This document shows positions 21,108 through 31,108 of a DNA stretch of 38,601 nucleotides, one piece after another. This stretch comes from Chara braunii (lineage: Eukaryota; Streptophyta; Charophyceae; Charales; Characeae). The position numbers and the translations under genes were made by a program. The stretch lies in NCBI GenBank assembly GCA_003427395.1, contig BFEA01000072.1:2034907-2073507 (forward strand), written 5' to 3'. Each line of letters opens with the position of its first letter. The stretch's first letter is position 1. Below the pieces are notes generated by a model, which worked only from the letters and a program-made list of their open reading frames with translations, did no database searches and was not told the DNA's origin.

Positions 21108-22455
21108 ATGGCTGAAGAAAGTGGTTTTGCCAAAATCCTGCTCTGGAGGAGCACGTGCCTCAGTAAAGTGTTGTTGTGCGAGTCAGTGAGCGACTCGATG
21201 CCCCCGGACCTTCGTGCCCTGTTGTTTCAGGGGAGGGATTTGTCTGCCTTCCTACGCAGCTATCATGACTTTAGCCTCGCGAAGATGTGGGACGAAAAGG
21301 CGATGTGGAGTATGTTGCCGCTCTTCGTCTGCGAAGAGTTGAGTGAGGAGGTGTATACTCTCATGTTAAAGTCACAGACCTGGAGTGAACTGGAAGCTTC
21401 TCTAAAAATGAGGTTTCCGGAGGGTAGGGCAGAAGACGAACTTGGTGAAGGCCCCGTGCAGCCAGTTCGGGGTTGCGTTAACACAAGGAGAGTTGAGTGG
21501 TATACAGAGGCAAGTTGGGATGTTAGAAGAGAGATTGACGCGACTGGAAGAAGCCAGGCGTGGCAAGAGGAAGGCCTCTGGAGGAACATCGAGTGGGCCG
21601 GCTGTGCAAGATGAAGCAGAGGTAAGGAGGGATGGTCAAGGGTCACTCCTCTGCAAAAGAACCCCAAGGGGGCAAGCCTGTGCCTTGGAAAGAGATGAAG
21701 GTAAGGGGTTCATTGAGATAAAGGAAGAGCAAGAACCTGGTGTGGCCCCGCCTATTATTACGTCTGATTCAAAGAGGGGGCTCACTAACGTGGAAATATC
21801 ATCAGCTGCAAGGCGGAGAGAGCAAAAGAGCAGGTGGTGGCGAGAGCACCAGGCGAAGATAGTATGTGATCGTTGTGGAAACACTGGTCATACCCCTCGA
21901 GGATGTAAAGGAAAGGGGGTGACAAAGGTAAGAGGGGAGCCTGAGCCTCCCAAGTTGACGAAGGCTCAGCGGAAGGCGAGGAATCGGGCCCAGGGGGGGC
22001 CAAGGTGCCAGGAAGGGGCAGTGCTCGCGGCAGGAAGGGGCCACCCCGCGAGAATTGAGAGGCAGAGCAGCACAGGAGGGGCCTCCGCCGATTGAGCAGG
22101 CACTATACGGGCAGTGGGCGCCATGCGGACAAGTGGGGCAAGGCCTATATATAATCCATATCTGCCCTGGATGCAAGGCAATTGTTTGGGCCCACAAACG
22201 AGTATGATGTCGCCCAGGCCTCCTGCAGCCCAGATTCGACCAACTCTGCCTATGAGACCATTATAGCCACCGATACACCAAATGACACAAAGTAACATGG
22301 TCGGTAGAGGAAGCCAAAGGCAGGAAGCCGGAAGAGGCCGCGAGAATGGAGGACACAGTAATAAAGGATGTGGTGGCGGCAGAGGAGGCACTGGAGGACG
22401 CGATGGGCACCAGCGAGACCGCAAGGGGAATGCGGGAAAGGAGAAAAGACCCTGA
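21108..22455 (+). pseudogene. gag (capsid/nucleocapsid) of the LTR retrotransposon, broken
   Basis: Gag packages element RNA into cytoplasmic particles. The first part (21108 to about 21470) reads FLRSYHDFSLAKMWDEKAMW, MLPLFVCEELSEEVYTLM and TWSELEASLKMRFPEGR, the usual capsid pattern of plant and algal Ty3/gypsy gag (FL..Y...... W.E..m...lPLfv....ee.......tW.efe..L...yp). Near 21470 the frame shifts by one; it goes on with a likely coiled coil (IQRQVGMLEERLTRLEEARR) and a nucleocapsid zinc knuckle of form CX2CX4HX4C, CDRCGNTGHTPRGC, near 21868-21909, followed by a basic stretch. The same frame continues past a TGA (22093-22095) and a TAG (22264-22266) to a Gly/Arg-rich tail ending at 22455. 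One frameshift and two stops make it a pseudogene. Confidence 0.85.
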
Positions 22456-23639
22456 CAAGTAACAGTTATGAAGGTAGTCGGGGAGGTAGTCGGCTAGGGG
22501 ATGGTCGTGGATCGTTTTGGTTTGGTTTACTAAGGAAAATTCAAGTGTATATAGGCAAACTTGAAAGTAAGATAACGCCTTAGTCAATTGTGTGATCTCA
22601 GTGTCGCATGTTAGCCAATAAGGACATGACAGTATATTAAATAGGTTAGGGAGGGTGTATACACAAGTGTGTATGAGTGTATGTAGAGCCTTAAGCGAGA
22701 CCATAAGGCAGATTGAATAAGTGTCCCCCAGGTTCTCCCAATTGCTTAAGGGTAGGATAGTTTGAACGCGGTCAAAGCATGAGGGTGAACCCTGAGTACA
22801 GGTAGTATGTTAGGGGAGGCGATTGAAGAAGACGGCTTCAGGATATAATTGAATGCACTAAGAAATCATGTGAGGATATGATCTTGTTAAGAAGCACCGA
22901 ATTGACTATTGATCGCGATAGTTGACTCCTCGTGGATATTGTGTTTTGGGGGTTGGGTTCGATCTTAGCCATATTACCCTGAGTTGTAAGGGTATGCCTG
23001 CTTATATGCCTGTATATATGAGAGAGGAAAATGTACAGCAATTTGATTTATTGTCATCTCTAGCTTGTGAAGTGATTGAGACCCAACGCGTTTTGTTTTT
23101 ACCTGTGGATATTTTGATATGTCTTAAGTTTGCCTAGATTCCTCTAAGTCGAGGGACGCGGGTCTTTTGCGATTAAGGCCGTTTGAGTTGGCCCAGGCCA
23201 GAGAGGTTATGACATTTGTGTGATATCGGTGACAGTTTGAGTTGGGATTGTTCAACTCTGGGTATATATATAGCTCAAGACTACCTTTTGCTATGATTCT
23301 TTGGGGCAGGATATCCTACCTCTAAGTGTATACTGAGTGGAGAGATATAAGACTATTTCCTGTATATGACGATCACTCTCATGCTCACATGTGTGGTTTT
23401 ATCCTGATGTGTGATGATTTTGTGTGAGAGATGTGTGAGAAACATCTCATGTGCTTTGCATTGTGTGAATGTGAATGGGTGTGAACTGTCTACTCTTCGG
23501 TATATTCGTGCGATCTGCTCTCGGGTGGATGATAGAGTCGGGTATAAGGAGGAGAAGTACAGTCTGTTTTGGGAAGAGGTGTGAGAGTCCTAAGAGATTA
23601 TAAGTCTTTGAGACTCGAATGCTTACCATGTCGAATGAA
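22456..23639 (+). other. Retroelement region after gag, no pol recognised
   Basis: Here protease and reverse transcriptase would be expected. The only notable open piece (about 22925-23137) reads RGYCVLGVGFDLSHITLSCK, which shows no DTG/DSG protease triad, and no YVDD or FADD box is visible in any frame. Either pol has decayed beyond reading or the element never had one (as in gag-only TR-GAG elements). Confidence 0.5.
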
Positions 23640-24810
23640 GTAAAAATAAACTTAGCTCAGAAAATGCAGAAATTGAAACTAACTTCTATAGCTCTAGCAT
23701 GTGGCGAGTAACTAAAGCAACTACCTATCAAACTGAAACTCAAACTAAGTAGTAGTCGCACTCAGTCACATACAGGCCAAACCACAAAGGTAAGTACTCT
23801 CACCAACCCAAGTCATCTTTGACAAACAATAGTTCATAGTCTTTCGATGACTTATCTCTTTATACCCAGCTTACATAGGGAATCGAGTTAGGCCATTCAT
23901 CTTAGAAACAATGTCAACTCTTTGCCTTAGTTATACACGAACAGGTTGCACAACTACTTTTCTCTTCATTGGGCATATGACCAAGCCATTCGTCTTAGAA
24001 ACAATGCTTAGTCGCCTCGATCTGTTTAAATAGCCAAGTCAGATATACTTCTTTGAACTTAATTTTCAAAAGTGGGCGTAGGACGGAGCCATTCATCTTA
24101 GAAACAATGCTCAACCGGCCCAAGTTACCTTCAGTTATAACTTTTAGTTATACTCTCTTGATTTGTGATAAGGCTATAGTCAGACCATTCGTCTTAGAAA
24201 CAATGTCTGGCTAACCTTGTTCTTATAAGCATATAGATATAGAAATATAAAAAATCTTACCCCTTTGTTCACATAAAAATTATGTGGCCTCATACTTAGA
24301 CCTTTCATCTTAGAAACAATGGCTAGTATTTTGGCTTGAACCTCCCTCAGAATAAAACAACCAAAAGAGTGGAGTCATTCGTCTTAGAAACAATGTTCAA
24401 CNCTCTTTTCACAGCACTAAAAAAACAGAGTACCCTGGGTCAAGACCCAAAGACTGTTNAAAAACCACCAAAAAATAAACAGCAACCAGACCATTNATCT
24501 TAGAAACAATNTCTGGTCCTCAAAGTTCAAGCAGTCAATACCCCATAAAATAAACAGCCAAGCCATTTATCTTAGAAACGATGTCTGACTTAAATTTAAT
24601 AAATACAACGACCAAGTCATTCGTCTTAGAAACAATGCTTNAAAATAAACAGCCAAGCCATTTATCTTAGAAACGATGTCTGACTTAAATTTAATAAATA
24701 CAACGACCAAGTCATTCGTCTTAGAAACAATGCTTGACACTTCAGAAAACAGAACAAAACACAGCAGTCAGGCCATTCATCTTAGAAACAATGCCTATCC
24801 CTATAAGAAC
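23640..24810. repeat. Hairpin array 2: twelve CTTAGAAACAATG cores with paired flanks
   Basis: Second copy of the array at 13166-14050, in the same window orientation. Clear stems are GAGTT/AACTC (23885-23889 with 23916-23920), GACCAAGC/GCTTAGTC (23979-23986 with 24006-24013, one mismatch), TAGTCAGAC/GTCTGGCTA (24177-24185 with 24205-24213, one G-U), ATACT/AGTAT (24292-24296 with 24325-24329), AAAGAG/CTCTTT (24364-24369 with 24403-24408), ACCAGA/TCTGGT (24485-24490 with 24512-24517) and AGGC/GCCT (24770-24773 with 24793-24796). The core near 24555 pairs poorly. Two of the twelve cores lie in a 95-bp exact duplicate that may be an assembly error. Confidence 0.85.
24547..24736. repeat. 95-bp exact duplication around an N (probable assembly artefact)
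   Basis: Bases from 24547 are repeated without change from 24642, and the base at the join (24641) is N. Other N calls lie nearby at 24402, 24459, 24496 and 24511. An exact repeat ending in N inside an otherwise diverged array suggests a gap-filling overlap that was not merged. Confidence 0.85.
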
Positions 24811-25059
24811 CGTTCAAGCGCAAGCAAAACTGTCTTCCTCCCAGCCCCCCCCCTGATGCAAACCCTTTTCTCAATCTGTTTTCAGACAATCAACAAAAAC
24901 TTAAATTGGGATTGCACATAGATTCCTTTACTTATTCTGGGTTATGTCCTGAAAGTCAAACCCAAGTCAAATATGGGGTGCATGCAACATACTCAGTCAA
25001 AACAAATCAAGGGGTGCAGTTAAGGGTTATAATTGGGTTTATAGAGGGAGAGCAATGGT

Positions 25060-25400
25060 CACCTTTCAATTCTCTGCCTCCAGAACTCCTCCTGAGTTAC
25101 AGCAGAGCTCCCGCAATCGGTGGGCTGATTCCCCGCAGCGTCTTGCTGCGGTCCTACGAGTTGCAATCCCGCCTGTCGCCTTCCTCTCAGAACTGGAATA
25201 GACTTAGAGAATCATTAAGTCTCTCAGATACAAGAGGGGTGCGCTCAGACTCGCAGGAGAGGGCCTCAATATCTTGATGCGCCTAAGGGTCCCGCAATGA
25301 TAGCCGAATCGCAGCAGATTGACCGAACTAAAGCCCAATAGCCAAATGTGGATCTCTTGTCGACCTCCCAAATCGTAGCAAGCAACCTCCTCAAAGGACT
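25060..25400. other. Conserved non-coding block after hairpin array 2
   Basis: Counterpart of 14290-14640. It contains CCGCAGC-GTCTT-GCTGCGG, a perfect 7-bp stem with a 5-base loop near 25135-25153, and the same CTCCCGCAATCGGTGGGC word. Unrecognised. Confidence 0.6.
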
Positions 25401-26306
25401 CCGCCTCTTCCTCAAGCTTGCGACTCCAAGTACATTAGCTATGGACGAGCTTGCGATCCTGCAGCTCGCCTCGGACTAACTCTACCAATAGAACGACGCA
25501 CCGGCCAACAGATAAGTCTACGGTCCCACAACCGTTTTTGATCGCCTCGTATACAGGTTGAGTAGTAATCAAGCCTGCAGGCATGCACACAGTCGTGCGG
25601 CTCGCTCCCAACTACTCCCTGATAGGCCGAACAACGTACCGGCCATCGACTTAGTCTGCACCTCGCAGCCTGCCTGGCTGTTGCACAGGTTGATGGAAAA
25701 AGGCATTTTAGCCTCTCGTCAGATCTACTACCCCTGTGATAGGTTTGTTGTAGGCTTGCTTCCTTGTCACTCTGTTCAAGGTACTGGGTAACACTTAGTA
25801 TCAGCAGATAAGTTTTACAACTATACTTAGTGCTGCTTCACACGGCAGGGTGAGCAACATATCAACAAGTAAGCTCTCAAGCCCCTCGGTCGCCCTGCAA
25901 CACTAGGTAGATACTTCGACTCCTTGACCGACAGTCCTCGACGTCCTCGCGACTCTCATCGATCATGCTAGTACAAACGGACTGAATCTTCCGTTAAAAC
26001 ATGGAAGTATGCATTGCCACAGTACGACCTTACATGCAAAAAGATAGAGCGGCTACTTGCATAGATAGGTCGGGCAAATTCGGGTAAACCTACCGAAAGT
26101 GCTAGAGAAGATGTTGTCTGCCTGACTTGCCTACTGCCTGCTGATCCTCTCCCGCCTGCTACTTCCGTAGCTTCCTTCGTTAGAACAATGGTTGGAGCTT
26201 GACCAGGTACACACAACTTGACAACGTAGCCCTGACTATCGTTCCATCCCGCGTCACCAGTTTTCCAAGGTAAACACTTCTCTTTTCTAATTTCTCTTTC
26301 TAACCT

Positions 26307-26308
<2 letters not shown>
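25401..26308. other. No gene seen
   Basis: About 900 bases, moderately GC-rich. The one open frame of some length (25558-25791, 77 codons) has no motif. It does not align with 14641-15960 in an obvious way although both follow the same conserved block. Confidence 0.45.
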
Positions 26309-26372
<64 letters not shown>

Positions 26373-26569
26373 NNNNNNNNNNNNNNNNNNNNNNNNNNNN
26401 NNNNNNNNNNNNNNNNNNNNNNNNNNNNNNNNNNNNNNNNNNNNNNNNNNNNNNNNNNNNNNNNNNNNNNNNNNNNNNNNNNNNNNNNNNNNNNNNNNNN
26501 NNNNNNNNNNNNNNNNNNNNNNNNNNNNNNNNNNNNNNNNNNNNNNNNNNNNNNNNNNNNNNNNNNNNN

Positions 26570-26612
<43 letters not shown>

Positions 26613-26622
26613 ACACACACAC
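26309..26622. repeat. (CT)n - assembly gap - (CA)n
   Basis: CT units to 26372, then 197 Ns (26373-26569), then CA units to 26622 with one CATA. The gap joins two different microsatellites, so its true length and content are unknown. Open frames crossing it are meaningless. Confidence 0.97.
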
Positions 26623-26989
26623 CCGCGTACCTCCGATGCCTACGACTAGAATGGCATAACACAGCTACAACCTCGGCTCATACCACACCGCTACCTCGAT
26701 CGTGCATGTGGGCGCTAGCGGGACTATTCCCATCGACATGACGAGCAATGCGTCAGACAACAGGTAAGTCTCTATCCTCGCGGCTGTCCTCCCGCTACTT
26801 GTCTCAACGGGATATACAAAATTGAATGAATCTGTCTGCAAGAAACGACTAGGTGCATCGACAGTCTACTAACTCATTTCCTCCTTTTTCTTCCCGGCGT
26901 TTGCCATATCTTCGCGTGGCACCTTTCTCTACTAATCTTTCTTCCTACTGACTCTTAGCTGATTCCGACTTCAGAATCGAACTCGCCCG

Positions 26990-27400
26990 CTCTCAAATCC
27001 CGATCTAGCATCTCCTCCTTCCGGACTTCGATAGGAGATGCACGAGTCGGAATTTCACCCTTCCCTCATAGCCACCTTCGTGAGCTCATCTTCTCTCTAT
27101 CGTCTATCCTACTATCCTATCGCAAAAACTAACACTACCGTCTAATCCGCCCGGAGCTAAAACCTCAGGATCACATTTTTTCTCTCTCGATTCCACTAAG
27201 GATCGAGAGTGTTAGGCTTTCTTAAATGTGCTTTGATCGGCTTTCACCATAGCTTCGCGCAGCCCATTCTTCACTGACTTCCTAACTCGTTAACCTTCCC
27301 CTAAATATGACCTCACCATGCGAGTCGCCAGGGGCCAAAACCCCGGGATCGCCCCTTTCCCCTCTCGTTTTCGTTGAGGATCGAGAGAGCTATGCTCTCT
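26990..27400. repeat. Three diverged units, each with a different perfect hairpin
   Basis: Units spaced about 165-180 bases share words like CGCC..G...CAAAACC.C.GGATC and then a hairpin. Unit 1 has GCATCTCCT/AGGAGATGC (27008-27016 with 27033-27041), unit 2 CTCTCGAT/ATCGAGAG (27084-27091 is not it; the pair lies at 27184-27191 with 27202-27209), unit 3 CTCTCG/CGAGAG (27362-27367 with 27382-27387) followed by AGAGAGC-TAT-GCTCTCT (27384-27400). A fourth relative is at 15981-16006. The stems differ in sequence but pair each time. Confidence 0.7.
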
Positions 27401-28911
27401 TCGACTACGGCCGGCCTCTCCCCCATAGCCCCTCTCTTCGAGCGAATCCGGCGCAGAAACGCGCCCGGATTCATCCCCTTTCCAAATCCCTTCTCTAGGC
27501 TTCATCCCCTTTTCAAATCCCTTCTCCAGGCTGCTCCGCCGCTGCTCGTCTCTCTGCTCGTGCCCGCCGTTCCACCCGTTCCCCTTTTCTCTAACAGCGT
27601 CCGCGCGGTCGTGGCTTGCCTTCGTGGCCATTGCTCCGTTGTGCTAGCGCCCACTACTTCTCTGTGCCATCGCCCGTTGTCTCACTGCACTGGTATTCGT
27701 TGTCCGCTTCCTCGCACTTCTACGGCCACCCACTACATCTCTCCGGAACACGGACCCCGAAGCCTCCTTCGCCGTGGCCGGTAAGCTGTTGAACAGCTCC
27801 GGTTATCTTGAGGGGAACCTAGGCGGGAAAAGGGTCCGGGGAGGCTGCACAGCGACTGGCCCCTTCGAAGGAAACTCAGCCCCAATGCTACCGGCTGACC
27901 CGTGGCCGGTAACGCCCCCCTGCTGTGGCGGGTAACGCACCTGCTGGCTGGTGCTGCTCCCGCATGTCCCCTCGTCGGAGGCTTTAGCACGGATGTGGTT
28001 GCTACAGAGATCCCCGAAACATTACAACGGAGTAGTTCGGTGCAATCCTGAAAACATTTCGCAGCCGCGCTCCAGGCCACCCTGCGAATACAACACACCC
28101 CACACAACCCCACCAGACTCCGAGACGTAGGCCACATACCTCCAACATTACCAACCACGCCTTAGTTATCAGCCACGACATGATGGAGCCTGTATGCCGA
28201 ACACGCGAACCCGACAAACGGGGCACGTACTCAAGGTCCTTGACTGTCGTGACGACCATTAAATCCGGCGTTGTAACCAATACTGCTAGGTCCAGAGTTG
28301 GGTCTAGCATTGACGAACACCTATATGAGACGGATATTGCACGACGTGCAGATCTACTGAAACGCTTCAAGCCCTCAGATCGGCCTATCAGTTGAACTCA
28401 CGGTCGTCAACCTTCCACGCCCACTGCGCGACTATACCGAACCATGTCGCCGTCGACGCCATCCTCCGTACGCATGCGCAAGCCACAGGTAAGCGCACCA
28501 ATCAAAGGACAAAACCTTTTTAAATCCTAGTTTAATCAGAAAAATAAAAATTTGGTCGGCAACTACGCCGACTCTTCAATCATCAACAAACGTCCACACA
28601 CTCTCTACTCTAGTCGATCATTTAGTTAACGTAAACAAAAGACTGTTGCAACTCACGCGGTCTACTCGAAATTTCCGAATCGAACTTATTTTCTGTCACT
28701 TGCGAAAAAAACAGGGCGGATACCCTTGTAAGNGTATTCGCACCGACAGGCTTACCGGACCATATTAAGCGACGTCTCTGTCGCTTCACCGAATCAGATG
28801 CCATAAATCCATCCACACTCCAAATGCCGACGAGAAACGAAACCAATCCGATTAGCCGACAGACTCAGGTTCGAGGCCTCCATCAAACCATGCCAAAACA
28901 ACTATATGCTC
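27401..28911. other. GC-rich stretch, no gene recognised
   Basis: The most GC-rich part of the window. Open frames of 113, 122, 136 and 141 codons overlap on both strands, as expected from GC-rich DNA with few stops. One + frame (28180-28395) contains SSIDEHLYETDIARRADLLK, which looks protein-like, but it is short and has no family signature. A single N lies at 28733. Confidence 0.4.
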
Positions 28912-28972
28912 CCAGGGTTTTAACCTGGGTCTCCATTGTCCTGACACTAGGACGCCGGTGCACTACGAATCG
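28912..28972 (-). other. tRNA-like sequence with box A and box B (SINE or tRNA relic)
   Basis: On the minus strand, 28965-28955 reads TAGTGCACCGG, a full fit to the box A pattern TRGYNNANNNG. Bases 28925-28915 read GGTTAAAACCC, one change from box B GGTTCRANYCC. The 29 bases between them are close to tRNA spacing and contain a GTCCT/AGGAC anticodon-like stem. The acceptor stem does not pair, so it is not a functional tRNA. It may be the head of a tRNA-derived SINE. Confidence 0.45.
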
Positions 28973-30072
28973 GTATTACAGCATAAGTTCCAAAGGCCCT
29001 CACAACCGTCATTTCCCCTTTGTCATAGACAAACGCTGACTTCTCGTTATGTGTCCCCAATTCCTACCCTGCAAGCAGGGTCCTAATTAGGGACGCGGGC
29101 CATAACCGAGACCTTAGAAGGCATTTCAGCCTCCTTCCCGAAAATCCTCACAATCAAACACTCACTTATATATGTCCTTAAATCTCATCTCAGCTCTTTC
29201 TGCGGTCTAGTACAGAAATGCTAGGTCTCCATCCTGACCCATCATAATCTGGTTGATCGAGACAGATCTACGGCCTACCGCGTTATTATTTTAGCAGTAT
29301 TGCCCTCGCAGGTTGCGCCACGATAGGTTTTCTGCCGATAAGCATTCAATCAGGACTTCCAAAAAAGACTCATATGACTCGACTTTTATCCCACGCCATT
29401 CCGCAGGAGTAAAACCCTCCTAGGCGGCCACACCCTTTAAGTCTTTACTCCCTTGGTAAGACGTGGGTCCGTGGCCAGGTTGTGCCGGCCAGCAGCCATC
29501 CCTAGGGGTTAAGCCCTATTGGTGCTAAAGCTTTACCGTTTAGCTTGGTCTTCCTTATATGCCTTAAGATTAACACAAGTGGTTGGATGGTGCGTCGCAA
29601 CAATACAGGTCTATTGCGGGACTACGGATAGGTTTGTCACACATAAAATGTATTTACCAGCCCTCTGTGGGACAACACAGAGAAAACATGGCAACCTCTC
29701 CACATTCACAAAACAGAATCACCGCCAGATTCACAAGGCTGCGACCTCCCAACTTGATCAGAATCAGAAAATCATACATCTTAATGACATCTCTCAAAAT
29801 GAATCATTTGCGACATTCCTGAAAACTCCACCAATGGCCAAACAAAACCTGGTCCTTCTCGTCAGTCTTAATCTTTGAAAAACCACTTTTCCATGCCATT
29901 AAATCTATTAACCACCTTTCACAAGAAGGAGGTCTCACTCAATAGGTCTCTTAGTCATCCCTCTCTCTCTAGGATGAACTCTCACATGCTCTTTCTTTAA
30001 AACATCTTCCCTCTCTGAAGACGAGTCTTCCAAACAAGACATAAGACTACCTTCCAACTCAAAGGTGTCTCG
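28973..30072. other. No gene seen
   Basis: About 1.1 kb. One + open frame of 119 codons (29519-29878) is rich in Gln, Thr and His and has no motif. If 23640-30072 is an inverted segment, this is the part that once followed gag, but the minus strand shows no pol motif either. Confidence 0.4.
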
Positions 30073-30430
30073 ATTTCTGCATTTTCTGGGATCATTTATT
30101 ATACTTGGGATTGAATAAATCTTGGTAAGCCACTTTCTTTACAAGAAGCGTTGCCGAAATTTTCGCAAATCCAAGGAGTTAGTCAAAATTTGACCTTTCA
30201 AAGTTCAACTTGTCTAAATTTTATATATGACTTAGTAAAAATCTGAAAAGTCTCATTATCTAAAGGGAGTGCTGCCCAAATTTTTGCTAATTCAGGGAAT
30301 TTGACAAAAATTGAACTTTGAAAAGTTTAAGACTATTTTTATCTTCATATTCAGGCTGATATAAATTTTGGAAAGACACTTTTCCTATGGGAAGCGCTGC
30401 CAAAATTTTTTGGTTATATTATATTTTGAT
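30073..30430 (+). repeat. 122-bp tandem array before LTR C
   Basis: Units at about 30166, 30287 and 30408 (121-base steps), with GCGCTGCCGAAATTTT-like and CCAAGGAGTTAGTCAAA words. These are the reverse complement of the array at 12270-13165. It is in the 3' UTR position of the B-C element. Confidence 0.88.
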
Positions 30431-30503
30431 AGGTTGCGACTCTGGCAATCCACCCTAAATAGGTGAGATCCTGCCAAAGGTCTACCTTTTCTTTGGGCAC
30501 TTG

Positions 30504-30555
30504 CTTAGAGGTAGACTCAGCTTAGGTAACTTAGAGGTAGACTCAACTTAGGTAA
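30504..30555 (+). repeat. 26-bp tandem duplication
   Basis: CTTAGAGGTAGACTCAGCTT and six more bases are repeated directly, with one G/A difference. The LTR A side has a single related copy. Confidence 0.9.
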
Positions 30556-30715
30556 GTAGAACGAATTTTGGTGAGATCGTGATGTGGAGATTAGTCTCCA
30601 CGGACTTATAGTTCTAGCCTGGGGAATGACATGTCTTATGTTACAGGTCCTCTTGATTGTTTCGATTCAGGACTTGGGCTAAATTCAGCTCGATCCCAGA
30701 ATGATCACCTTTTGT

Positions 30716-30730
30716 TATCACTGATAACAG
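30716..30730. other. Conserved palindrome upstream of LTR C
   Basis: GTTATCACTGATAAC, kept as its complement (GTTATCAGTGATAAC, about 11989-12003) at the matching place beside LTR A, although the flanks are diverged. Conservation of a symmetric word just upstream of the 3' LTR, where a polypurine tract would be expected and is not seen, suggests a functional site, possibly protein-bound. Confidence 0.6.
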
Positions 30731-30776
30731 GTTGGTTGTCGATTCGTCAGTTTACGATTCAACTTCAATCCACCCT

Positions 30777-31047
30777 TGCCACTCAACCTAAAGGCTTCAG
30801 TCTTGTGTTTTGAATTGTTTTGTTATGTTTTTGCTCGGACTTTATTTGAATGGTCATTTAAAGAAAAGTAATGAGTAGTTTATTTTGAGGAGTTGCACAA
30901 GAGTGAGGCTTGCATGGCTAAAACAAGGGGTATGAGTGCAGGGAACGGTTGAAGTTGACCCCGTGTAGTGCATAAACTTTTTGGTTGAATTTTTGATGTG
31001 ATTGCAAGTATGTTTGGTGATTCGGACTTTGGATTTGACTGCATGCG

Positions 31048-31108
<61 letters not shown>

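Noticed and set aside
22922-23137. Possible retroviral-type protease after gag
   Set aside because: No D(T/S)G triad or flap motif in the readable frames.
13420-24810. Core arrays as a CRISPR array
   Set aside because: Spacers are of unequal length (about 40-90 bases), the repeats are diverged, and the context is a eukaryotic retroelement.
26287-26662. Open frames of repeated Arg-Glu and Cys-Val around the gap
   Set aside because: They are translations of CT and CA microsatellites and Ns.
27290-28395. Overlapping open frames of 110-140 codons on both strands
   Set aside because: GC-rich DNA gives long frames by chance; no motif, no conservation between copies and no consistent strand.
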